Positions 6,526-13,033 of a DNA stretch of 20,627 nucleotides are shown here, piece after piece (the first letter of the stretch is position 1; the number at the start of each line of letters is the position of its first letter). The DNA is from an uncultured Bacteroidota bacterium. GTDB taxonomy: Bacteria > Bacteroidota > Bacteroidia > Chitinophagales > Chitinophagaceae. The DNA lies in contig CAIVKT010000028.1 of NCBI GenBank assembly GCA_903906615.1, positions 1-20,627 on the forward strand, read 5' to 3'. Position numbers and translations under genes: made by a program. The notes below the pieces were generated by a model. It did no database searches and was not told the DNA's origin. It saw nothing but the letters and a program-made list of their open reading frames with translations.

Positions 6526-7941
6526 ATGCTGGTTCAGGATCTGAGGGAGAAAATTCTGGAAGGCGACCTCAGCGAGTTGCTCCACCACAGCAAGGATGAG
6601 GATTATCCGGCCGAGGTAGGTAAGCTGTTAGGCTCACTACCCGAGGAATATGCCATCAATACTTTTCTTGCATTACCAGAAGCGATACAGATAAAAATAT
6701 TTTCTTATCTCGATCATGCGTTGCAGATGGGCATCATTGAAGAACTGCCCCGCCAGCACATATCCAACATACTCAATAGCCTCGAATCCAATGACCGTAT
6801 CGCCTTCTTTGATATGCTCGATGGCATAGAGGTAACCGAATATCTGAACCTGCTCAATGATAAGAACAGGCTGGCTACCTACGACCTGCTGGGCTATCCC
6901 GAGCAGAGCGTGGCGCGGCTGATCAATACCAACTTTACAACAGTACGCAAGGAGTGGACCATAGGGCAGGCCATAGAGCACCTGCGCCGCTTCTATACCG
7001 ATACCCCTGCTGCCAATGTGATATTCGTTATTGATAGCAACGGCAAGTTGGTAGATGATATACCTATCCGCAGGCTGGTACTCAACGAGCATAGCAAGAC
7101 GATAGAGGACATAATGGACGGCTTCTATGTGAAGCTGGATATACAGGACAGCATCGAAGATGCCATCCAGAAATTTAAAGAGTACGACCGTGTCGCCCTC
7201 CCTGTAACCAACAGCAACAATGTGGTGATGGGCGTGGTGACGGTGGATGACGTGATAGATGAGGCCGAAGAAAAAGATACGAAAGACATGCAGCAGTTCG
7301 GTGGTATGGAATCTCTGGATCTGCCGTATGTAAAAACAGGATTCTTTACCCTCGTGCAAAAGCGGGCTGGATGGCTCATCATCCTGTTCCTCAGCGAAAT
7401 GCTCACGGCTACAGCCATGCAGCACTTTCAGAACGAACTGGACAAGGTGTTGGTGCTTACGATGTTTGTGCCGCTCATCATGAGTAGCGGGGGTAATAGC
7501 GGATCGCAGGCAGCAACACTGATCATTCGTGCTATGGCCCTGAAAGAATTGTCTTATCGCGACTGGTGGTATGTGATGCGCCGCGAAATATTTTCGGGCC
7601 TCACTCTTGGTATCATACTAGGTACCATTGGTTTTCTCCGCATTGCGGCGTGGCAGGAGTTGCATATATGGAATTACAACATCCACTCTGTTACCCAGCC
7701 GAATGGTAATGTACCTATTGGCGGGGTGCCGCTTAGCTGGGTGCTTGTAGGGCTTACGGTTTCGTTTTCGCTGGTAGGTATAGTAATGTGGGGTACGCTC
7801 AGCGGCTCCATGATACCTATGATCCTTAAGCGCCTGAAGCTGGACCCTGCTACATCATCAGCCCCCTTTGTGGCTACACTGGTGGACGTTACCGGCCTCA
7901 TTATCTACTTTACCGTTGCGGCTATGGTATTGCACCTGTAA
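6526..7941 (+). CDS. mgtE: Magnesium transporter MgtE
   Basis: MgtE is a dimeric Mg2+ channel gated by intracellular Mg2+. The 471 residues show all its parts. The N-terminal helical domain covers about 1-135. A CBS pair spans about 137-250, with VIFVIDSNGKLVDDIPIRRLV and VALPVTNSNNVVMGVVTVDDVIDEAEEKD. The connecting helix follows, then five transmembrane segments from about 283. The signature MSSGGNSGSQAATLIIRAMA is at 319-338. Asp454 in TLVDVTGLIIYF corresponds to the pore aspartate of the last helix. The start at 6526 gives the usual N-terminus. An in-frame TAA lies 24 bp upstream, so no longer form is possible with standard starts. An overlapping out-of-frame ATG lies 10 bp upstream (see findings). 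It converges on a lipoprotein gene with 4 bp between stops. Confidence 0.95.
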   Translation: MLVQDLREKILEGDLSELLHHSKDEDYPAEVGKLLGSLPEEYAINTFLALPEAIQIKIFSYLDHALQMGIIEELPRQHISNILNSLESNDRIAFFDMLDGIEVTEYLNLLNDKNRLATYDLLGYPEQSVARLINTNFTTVRKEWTIGQAIEHLRRFYTDTPAANVIFVIDSNGKLVDDIPIRRLVLNEHSKTIEDIMDGFYVKLDIQDSIEDAIQKFKEYDRVALPVTNSNNVVMGVVTVDDVIDEAEEKDTKDMQQFGGMESLDLPYVKTGFFTLVQKRAGWLIILFLSEMLTATAMQHFQNELDKVLVLTMFVPLIMSSGGNSGSQAATLIIRAMALKELSYRDWWYVMRREIFSGLTLGIILGTIGFLRIAAWQELHIWNYNIHSVTQPNGNVPIGGVPLSWVLVGLTVSFSLVGIVMWGTLSGSMIPMILKRLKLDPATSSAPFVATLVDVTGLIIYFTVAAMVLHL

Positions 7942-7945
7942 GGTA

Positions 7946-8275
7946 TTAATCCCGGGCTATAGTCGTTACATTATACATCACAGGGCCGTTCTCAGCCTGG
8001 TAGTGTGTGTTTATGGCTGTGATCGTTACACGGTCGCCTGCAAGCGAGTCTATGCTTAATGCAGTGCTTTCCAACACATATTGTTCAGTTGAACTTACGA
8101 CGAGAATGTAGTTGCCATACTGGTAAGTGGTCACACCTTGCCTTTGCAGTGTGCCGGTAGTGGAAAGGGTATCGCCACTGGTATGTGTGGTGGTACTTGT
8201 GGTTTTCCCCTTGGTGCAGGAGAATAAGCCTGATGCAACCAGGATAACGAGAGAGATAGCTTTTAAGAAACGCAT
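7946..8275 (-). CDS. Small putative lipoprotein, function unknown
   Basis: A 109-residue protein. The reading frame stays open 33 codons further upstream, but the start at 8275 is preferred because it begins directly with a lipoprotein signal peptide, MRFLKAISLVILVASGLFSC, with the lipobox LFSC and the lipidated Cys at residue 20. After cleavage come a Thr/Ser-rich linker (KGKTTSTTTHTSGDTLSTTG) and a short beta-rich domain of about 65 residues (YQYGNYILVVSSTEQYVLES, DRVTITAINTHY). The lack of Asp/Glu directly after the Cys leaves surface sorting open. I recognise no family beyond this. It faces mgtE tail to tail and is divergent from the tRNA-Leu gene. Confidence 0.6.
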   Translation of the reverse strand: MRFLKAISLVILVASGLFSCTKGKTTSTTTHTSGDTLSTTGTLQRQGVTTYQYGNYILVVSSTEQYVLESTALSIDSLAGDRVTITAINTHYQAENGPVMYNVTTIARD

Positions 8276-8405
8276 ATGGGATATTTTTAAAAAGTGACGA
8301 ATGAAATTACTTTCTAATGGCTGCAAACGCCGTGCCAAATTCGGGAACAACCATGTTGTGGGAGATATTTTCACCGCTATAAGATGGGCGGATAGTTTTT
8401 TTTGC

Positions 8406-8413
8406 TACCTTCG
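8406..8413 (+). promoter_or_regulatory. Possible -7 box of the tRNA-Leu gene
   Basis: TACCTTCG matches five of the six fixed positions of TAnnTTTG and lies 18 bp before the mature tRNA 5' end. Confidence 0.3.
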
Positions 8414-8431
8414 CCATCCCAAAATCAAATT

Positions 8432-8513
8432 GCGGGCGTGGTGAAATTGGTAGACACGCTAGACTTAGGATCTAGTGCTGTGAGGCTTGGGGGTTCGAGT
8501 CCCTCCGCCCGCA
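8432..8513 (+). tRNA. tRNA-Leu (anticodon UAG)
   Basis: Leucine tRNA reading CUA. The acceptor arms GCGGGCG (8432-8438) and CGCCCGC (8506-8512) pair perfectly, with discriminator A at 8513 and no encoded CCA. The D-arm reads TGGTGAAATTGGTAGACAC. The anticodon stem CTAGA/TCTAG encloses the loop CTTAGGA with anticodon TAG. The variable arm TGCTGTGAGGCTT is of the class II type expected for Leu. The T-loop is GGTTCGAGTCC. It is followed directly by a strong terminator, so it is a single-gene transcript. Confidence 0.97.
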
Positions 8514-8528
8514 CTTAATTAATGATCA

Positions 8529-8559
8529 AGCAGTTACATTCATTTGTAGCTGCTTTTTT
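8529..8559 (+). terminator. Rho-independent terminator of tRNA-Leu
   Basis: AGCAGTTACA (8529-8538) pairs with TGTAGCTGCT (8545-8554) through one G-U pair, around the loop TTCATT, followed by a run of T to 8559. Confidence 0.88.
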
Positions 8560-8575
8560 ATTTTATAAAAAAACG

Positions 8576-8604
8576 AATTGCACAAAAAATTGCACAAAGC
8601 ACAA
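8576..8604. repeat. GCACAA repeat cluster downstream of tRNA-Leu
   Basis: AATTGCACAAA occurs at 8576-8586 and again at 8588-8598. The core GCACAA occurs a third time at 8599-8604, giving copies at 8580, 8592 and 8599. Closely spaced repeats behind a tRNA gene may be operator sites for the hydrolase gene or arm-type sites of a lost integrative element. There is no integrase here. Confidence 0.45.
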
Positions 8605-8696
8605 TTTTGTTGTTCGCGCTACAATCCGGGCCTATTATATTCATAAAATCCATTGCGATTTTACCCGAGGTTAAAATCTTCCCGCAGTATGCCATC

Positions 8697-8704
8697 TACT
8701 TTTG
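8697..8704 (+). promoter_or_regulatory. Putative -7 promoter box of the alpha/beta hydrolase gene
   Basis: TACTTTTG is an exact TAnnTTTG match 34 bp before the ATG at 8739, giving a leader of roughly 28 nt. This supports the start at 8739 over any upstream start in the open frame. Confidence 0.45.
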
Positions 8705-8738
8705 TGTTATCAAAATCAAACAAAATAAAACACAAAAA

Positions 8739-9533
8739 ATGAGAACAACACTTTTAACCATCGCTATCTGCTTACTGGGTTATGCAGCTTTTTCACAAAA
8801 CAAAACCAACAAAAAAATGGAAACAATCGTATTAGTACATGGCGCGTGGTCTGATGCCAGCGCATGGAGCGCAGTAGCTCCCGTCTTAAAAGCTAAAGGC
8901 TATGAAGTAATAGAAGTGAACCTGCCGGGGCATGGCAAGGACAATACTTCTTTTGCCACCATTACCCTGCGATCGTACGTGGATGCCGTAAAGAAAGCCA
9001 TTGGCAACAGGAAGAATATACTGCTGGTGGGCCACAGTATGGGCGGCGTTGTCATCAGCCAGGTAGCAGAGGAGATTCCGGGACAGCTAAAAGAGCTGGT
9101 ATACCTTGCAGCCTTCCTTCCACGTAACGGTGAAAGCCTGCTATCCCTATCACAGCAGGATGCGGACAGTCACATTGGCAAATACCTGCAGATAGACCAG
9201 GCTAACGGTAATGCAAACCTGGCCAAGGATGGCATCATTGATGTATTTGCCGCAGATGCGCCTAAAAACATAGCTGAGCAATTGGTAGCTAATTTTAAGG
9301 CAGACCCCCTGGCGCCATTTGCTACACCCGTGGTGCTCACTGATGCAAATTTCGGAAGCGTGAAAAAAGTATACATACACACGCTTAATGACCATGCGGT
9401 AAGTTACACCCTGCAGCAGGCAATGGTAAAAAACGGGAACGTGGAAAGAGAATACGCGATACCTACCAGTCATGCACCTTTTATAAGTATGCCGGACGTA
9501 CTGGCGGCAATAATTCTGGAGGAAGCAAAATAA
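8739..9533 (+). CDS. Exported alpha/beta hydrolase (esterase / hydroxynitrile lyase-like family)
   Basis: A 264-residue serine hydrolase with an N-terminal signal peptide (MRTTLLTIAICLLGYAAFSQ). The fold begins at ETIVLVHGAWSDASAW with the oxyanion-hole segment HGAW (34-37). The nucleophile is Ser100 in the elbow LLVGHSMGG. The acid is probably Asp218 (HTLNDHAVS), and the catalytic His245 lies in TSHAPFISMP. The short cap and the VLVHGAW opening fit the plant methylesterase/hydroxynitrile lyase-like group, which acts on small esters or related compounds. The substrate cannot be told. An internal ATG at 8817 would give a cytoplasmic form starting just before the core. The reading frame is open upstream to 8607, but that stretch contains the promoter. 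A Crp-family regulator gene follows after a hairpin. Confidence 0.85.
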   Translation: MRTTLLTIAICLLGYAAFSQNKTNKKMETIVLVHGAWSDASAWSAVAPVLKAKGYEVIEVNLPGHGKDNTSFATITLRSYVDAVKKAIGNRKNILLVGHSMGGVVISQVAEEIPGQLKELVYLAAFLPRNGESLLSLSQQDADSHIGKYLQIDQANGNANLAKDGIIDVFAADAPKNIAEQLVANFKADPLAPFATPVVLTDANFGSVKKVYIHTLNDHAVSYTLQQAMVKNGNVEREYAIPTSHAPFISMPDVLAAIILEEAK

Positions 9534-9554
9534 CCCCGGGAAAACTTGCACTTC

Positions 9555-9586
9555 AATTCACCGGAATTAATTTTCCGGTGAATTTT
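9555..9586 (+). terminator. Strong hairpin terminator after the hydrolase gene
   Basis: AATTCACCGGAA (9555-9566) and TTCCGGTGAATT (9573-9584) form a perfect 12-bp stem around TTAATT, followed by T-rich sequence. Because of its perfect symmetry and position just before a regulator gene, it might also be a protein-binding site. Confidence 0.7.
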
Positions 9587-9609
9587 AGTTTTAATCTTAT
9601 TTTTATTAG

Positions 9610-10206
9610 ATGGGATCCTCTTCAGAAATAGAATTATTACAGCAGGCGCTGCACAAGGCAGCGGGGATGGATAAGGAAACATTCGACCTGTCGCTCCCTT
9701 ACTGGCAACTACGAACCTATAAAAAAGGGGAGTACTTTAACGAGTATAAGAATATATGCAAGCACCTGGGTTTCGTGATCGACGGTGTCTTCAGGATATA
9801 CAGAACAAATGAAGAAACGGGCGAAGAAAAGAATATGGTCTTCTTTACCAATCACCAATTTGTGGCATCTTATAAAAGTTTCCTAAGCCAGGTAGCCTGT
9901 AGCTATTTTACCGAATCGATGGTGACATCTACTATACTGTATATACACATCGACCACCTGCAAGAGCTGTATAAAACATCGCACCAATGGGAGCGCTTTG
10001 GCAGAGTGGTAGCCGAAACCGCTTTTCATGAAGTGATGAGCAGTACCGAAGCTTTTTTATTTCATTCGCCGGAAGAGCGCTACTTACAACTGATGACAAA
10101 GCACCCCGATATATTTAATGCGGTGCCGCTGTATCATATAGCTTCTTACCTCGGTATACAAGGCCCGTCACTAAGCCGCATCAGGAAGCGCATGCTCAGT
10201 AAATAA
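9610..10206 (+). CDS. Crp/Fnr-family transcriptional regulator
   Basis: A 198-residue regulator. The N-terminal cyclic-nucleotide-binding-like beta-roll (about 28-118) has the usual YKKGEYFNEYKNICKHLGFVIDGVFRIY opening and a NHQFVASYKSFL phosphate-cassette region that lacks the conserved cAMP-binding Arg. A long helix follows, then a C-terminal winged helix with the recognition region LYHIASYLGIQGPSLSRIRKRML. This form, with ESxxRIRKR-like ends, is abundant in Bacteroidota, and members usually do not bind cAMP. It sits 76 bp after the hydrolase gene on the same strand and may control it, although the hairpin between them argues against simple co-transcription. Confidence 0.9.
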   Translation: MGSSSEIELLQQALHKAAGMDKETFDLSLPYWQLRTYKKGEYFNEYKNICKHLGFVIDGVFRIYRTNEETGEEKNMVFFTNHQFVASYKSFLSQVACSYFTESMVTSTILYIHIDHLQELYKTSHQWERFGRVVAETAFHEVMSSTEAFLFHSPEERYLQLMTKHPDIFNAVPLYHIASYLGIQGPSLSRIRKRMLSK

Positions 10207-10357
10207 CTTTTCTTTCACCCAACAAGCCCACCTTGCCGCGGGCAAGTGTCAAAATGAGCGTGAAATAAACAGAACGATGGGACTTTTCGCTCTTTTTATT
10301 TTGCAATTATGAGAAGTCGAAAATTTTATTTTTTTATAATTTTACTACTTTAGATTT

Positions 10358-11191
10358 ATGTTTGAGGAATGGGATAATAAAACAGAAGAGGAATGCACCG
10401 ACATCCTGCAGAAAATATTTGCAGGCAGCGAAGTATTACTTTGTTCCATTGCTCCCGATGGTTGGATGAATTCAGAGTACATCCACTTTTTTCATCCTAC
10501 CGCCGAACAGCAGTTTGCGGAATACAACATAATGTATGATAACCTTGCATCTTTCAAAAAAAATAAAGACGAGGCTACGGAAAGCGAACCCCGCAAAATT
10601 CTTTCGGATTTTCAAATGGATGGGCTGGAGCATGTAAACGACTTCGAAGAATTCATAGAGATCCTGGGGAAAGCTGTTTGGGATATTTTTTCGGATAACC
10701 ATGAGGTAATAGCAGGCGATGGCAAGATATACGACTTAGGCTCCTTCAGGGGATCAGGCGATACTATTGCTGAGTTTATAAACGAATATTATCCGCTATC
10801 AGCGGGTAGCCTTGATTACATGGACTTCTATATGGGTAGCATTTGGATCAATAAAAGAGCCGGCTTGCTGCCATTTTACAAACACATTTTTACAGTTTTA
10901 AAAGAGCATAATTGCGACTGGCGCTATTCCTTTCCCAGGCTTGGGATAGTGAGTTTTAAACAGGAAGAACCGGAGAATAGTAACCCGGCAGAATATGATC
11001 CTTTACAGGCCATGCAGAATGAACTATCTAAAGAGACAAGTGAAGCAGACAAGCTACAGGAAAAGCTGGACAATATCTATGAACAGGACTACGAAGACGC
11101 TAAATACAAGCCACTACCACAAACTGTGCTTGCCTACAAAGAAGTTTATGGTATTTTACCGGAAGGCCATCCACAGAAGGAGTTTGAGTAG
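10358..11191 (+). CDS. Conserved hypothetical protein, acidic, function unknown
   Basis: A cytoplasmic, acidic 277-residue protein with no signal peptide or membrane segment. The N-terminal part (1-120) contains LLCSIAPDGWMNSEYIHFFHPTAEQQFAEY. The middle block YMDFYMGSIWINKRAGLLPFYKHIFTVLKEHNCDWRYSFPRLGIVSF (154-200) is the most family-like part, and I associate it with uncharacterised Bacteroidota proteins. The C-terminal third is polar and predicted helical (NELSKETSEADKLQEKLDNIYEQDYEDA), ending in a short domain KPLPQTVLAYKEVYGILPEGHPQKEFE. No catalytic motif can be named. It stands alone, downstream of the Crp-family gene and with an antitoxin-like gene convergent behind it. A defence- or immunity-related role is possible only by neighbourhood. 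Confidence 0.75.
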   Translation: MFEEWDNKTEEECTDILQKIFAGSEVLLCSIAPDGWMNSEYIHFFHPTAEQQFAEYNIMYDNLASFKKNKDEATESEPRKILSDFQMDGLEHVNDFEEFIEILGKAVWDIFSDNHEVIAGDGKIYDLGSFRGSGDTIAEFINEYYPLSAGSLDYMDFYMGSIWINKRAGLLPFYKHIFTVLKEHNCDWRYSFPRLGIVSFKQEEPENSNPAEYDPLQAMQNELSKETSEADKLQEKLDNIYEQDYEDAKYKPLPQTVLAYKEVYGILPEGHPQKEFE

Positions 11192-11208
11192 GATTTTAAT
11201 ACGCCCTG

Positions 11209-11259
11209 CTAAGGAAATTCTTTATAAATATCTTTTCTGTGCGCAAACGCAAGAATATT
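11209..11259 (-). pseudogene. Possible relic of a RelE/ParE-family toxin (C-terminal end only)
   Basis: Directly after, and in a different frame from, the antitoxin-like gene, the minus strand reads NILAFAHRKDIYKEFP followed by TAG. The segment ILAFAH plus a basic residue resembles the last strand and tail of Bacteroidota RelE/ParE toxins. No start codon or body of a toxin remains, so an internal deletion is the likely history. The match is short and made by eye. Confidence 0.35.
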
Positions 11260-11461
11260 AAAAGGCAAGTTTTTTGAGTACACTTTTTTTATAAGCAAGG
11301 CCACTCTTTATGCCTGACTGCATCAGTCGCACTAATTCTTTATCTTCAACAGTACTACTGATGAGATCAATCCCCGATGATTTGCCGGAAAGTGTTTTTA
11401 TAAGCGAAAGGAGATTCTTCCCTGTTTTATTACGGTCGTCTATTTCTATGAAATGCTTCAT
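11258..11461 (-). CDS. Small antitoxin-like protein (orphan)
   Basis: A 67-residue basic protein opening MKHFIEIDDRNKTGKNLLSLIKTLS. This resembles the small Bacteroidota antitoxins that precede RelE/ParE-type toxins (typical form M-K-x-x-x-I-D-D-R-x-x-x-G-K-x-L). The second half, EDKELVRLMQSGIKSGLAYKKSVLKKLAF, is predicted helical and would normally bind the toxin. No intact toxin gene follows, only a possible 16-residue remnant. Without a partner, its function is open. It may be an autorepressor or a solitary antitoxin. Confidence 0.55.
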   Translation of the reverse strand: MKHFIEIDDRNKTGKNLLSLIKTLSGKSSGIDLISSTVEDKELVRLMQSGIKSGLAYKKSVLKKLAF

Positions 11462-11526
11462 AAAGTTGATTTTACCAATGTAAAGTTACCGAATAGTAGT
11501 AATACTTACTTCAAACGATCTGATAG

Positions 11527-12879
11527 CTACTCCTTCACAAATTTCCTTACCTCACTACCATTTATCCTTATCAGGTACATCCCCGTGGGCAGGCCAGCAA
11601 CATCTACCTCCACCTTATCAGTATTGTATTCGTGGGTATAAATGGTTTGCCCTAAAAGGTTGGTAATGGCTACTGTTTTTATATTTTCGCCGGAGGTGAT
11701 GGTGAGGGATATGGTGGCGGGATTAGGGTAAACAAAGCATTGGTTTGTCTTGGTGAGATTTACAACTTCAAGTGGGAAAATGAAACCACATTCTGGCTGC
11801 GTTACTTTTCGAATTCTGGAACCGCTGGTAATATATAAGTTTCCCGAAGTATCCGTTGCAATACAATCCGACTTTAATTGTGCATCAGTTGCCGGCCCGC
11901 CATCTCCACTATATCCCACTGTCCCATTACCGGCTACGGTACAAATTGTTCCACTCGGATCCACCCTGCGAACAGCAAGAAATTCATCGATGAACAAATT
12001 TCCGTTATTATCGAAAATTATCATTCCGGGACTAATTTCCGCGTCTATAGCTGCTCCCCCATCTCCGGTATTCCCGTTGTATCCGGTTCCCGCGTACTCT
12101 GACATGATTTGAGAAGTATCAATTTTGTAAATTCCTGAATAAGTAGTGTCAACGCGATATGGGAGATAATTATAACTCACAAAAAGATTACCGGCTTTAT
12201 CTGCACGTATATCCGTAATTGGGGGCAATGCAAACAATGTAGCTATTTGTGGAGTAAAATGCCGGAGAGGAAACGGGCCTCCCAGGCCGTTCCCGGCGAA
12301 GCGGTTTATTATTCCATTTGTATCAATCTTAGCTATATATTCGCCGTAAGGTAAAAACAAGTTGCCCTCCTGGTCAATACAAAAAAGATGTTGGGTGCAC
12401 AAGTTTACAGAAGTTGCTGGAACGCCAAACCTGATTGAGCAGCTATCTACACCATTACCCGCTACTGTGGTAATAATGCCGGATACAGTAGTAATTTTAC
12501 GAATTCTACCCCATCCCTCTGAAATAAACACATTACCGGCTTTGTCAACGGCAACGTTATTTGGTCCATGTAACATCGCAGAAGTTGCAGGTATATTGTC
12601 TCCGTTATAACCGGCTACACCTGTTCCGGCTATGGTCGTGATTATTCCTGCGGCATTGATCTTGCGTACTCGGCTACTATCGAAATCAACGAAATATAAA
12701 TTACCTGTAGCATCATAAGCGCATCCGTATCCTGAGACGTTAATTGTAGCGTTTGTAGCCGGCCCCCCATCACCGCTAAAGCCATTTGTTCCATTACCTG
12801 CAATTGTTGTAATTATCTGTCCATTAACAAAAAAAGGCAGAAATTGAATGAGAAGCATTATCCTTTTCATAAAACGCAT
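11527..12879 (-). CDS. Secreted NHL-repeat beta-propeller protein with T9SS C-terminal sorting domain
   Basis: A 450-residue exported protein. After a signal peptide (about 1-21, ending FFVNGQ) come six propeller repeats of about 55-60 residues, each starting IITTIAGNGTNGFSGDGGPAT or a variant and continuing DATGNLYFVD..RVRKI (NHL family). Repeats 3 and 4 are the most diverged (GNGVDSCSIRFGVPAT, GNGLGGPFPLRHF). Residues about 375-450 form a type A T9SS sorting domain: FVYPNPATISLTI, then AITNLLGQTIYTHEYN, then VDVAGLPTGMYLIRINGSEVRKFVKE. It should pass the outer membrane by T9SS and be attached to or released from the surface. No enzymatic domain is seen, so a binding or adhesive role is likely. 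ATG codons at residues 1, 4 and 8 are all possible starts. Confidence 0.9.
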   Translation of the reverse strand: MRFMKRIMLLIQFLPFFVNGQIITTIAGNGTNGFSGDGGPATNATINVSGYGCAYDATGNLYFVDFDSSRVRKINAAGIITTIAGTGVAGYNGDNIPATSAMLHGPNNVAVDKAGNVFISEGWGRIRKITTVSGIITTVAGNGVDSCSIRFGVPATSVNLCTQHLFCIDQEGNLFLPYGEYIAKIDTNGIINRFAGNGLGGPFPLRHFTPQIATLFALPPITDIRADKAGNLFVSYNYLPYRVDTTYSGIYKIDTSQIMSEYAGTGYNGNTGDGGAAIDAEISPGMIIFDNNGNLFIDEFLAVRRVDPSGTICTVAGNGTVGYSGDGGPATDAQLKSDCIATDTSGNLYITSGSRIRKVTQPECGFIFPLEVVNLTKTNQCFVYPNPATISLTITSGENIKTVAITNLLGQTIYTHEYNTDKVEVDVAGLPTGMYLIRINGSEVRKFVKE

Positions 12880-12980
12880 TTATATAATAAAGATACTCAT
12901 TTCTCCAATTCCACCCACACTACTATCAGCCCACCCGCAAAATTTCTCCGAATGTTGTACCTTAGCCCCCTCAAAATCAG

Positions 12981-13012
12981 AGCCGGTTTCCTAAGGGGCC
13001 CGGCTATTTTTA
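12981..13012 (+). promoter_or_regulatory. Hairpin with T-rich tail in the trigger factor leader (possible attenuator)
   Basis: AGCCGG (12981-12986) pairs with CCGGCT (13000-13005). Inside, CC/GG can add pairs, and ATTTTTAA follows. It lies 22 bp upstream of the tig ATG, behind a weak -7-like box TACCTTAG (12958-12965). It has the shape of a terminator in a leader, or of a start-site-protecting hairpin. Confidence 0.4.
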
Positions 13013-13033
13013 ACTTTAAAATTTTTTCTGAAC

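Noticed and set aside
8276..8374. 33-codon N-terminal extension of the small lipoprotein
   Set aside because: The lipoprotein signal peptide begins exactly at the internal ATG (8275); the extension would bury it.
8607..8738. N-terminal extension of the alpha/beta hydrolase
   Set aside because: The extension contains the putative promoter and would hide the signal peptide that starts at 8739.
10232..10246. CTTGCC/GGCAAG hairpin after the Crp-family gene as a terminator
   Set aside because: The stem is only 6 bp and no T run follows on either strand.
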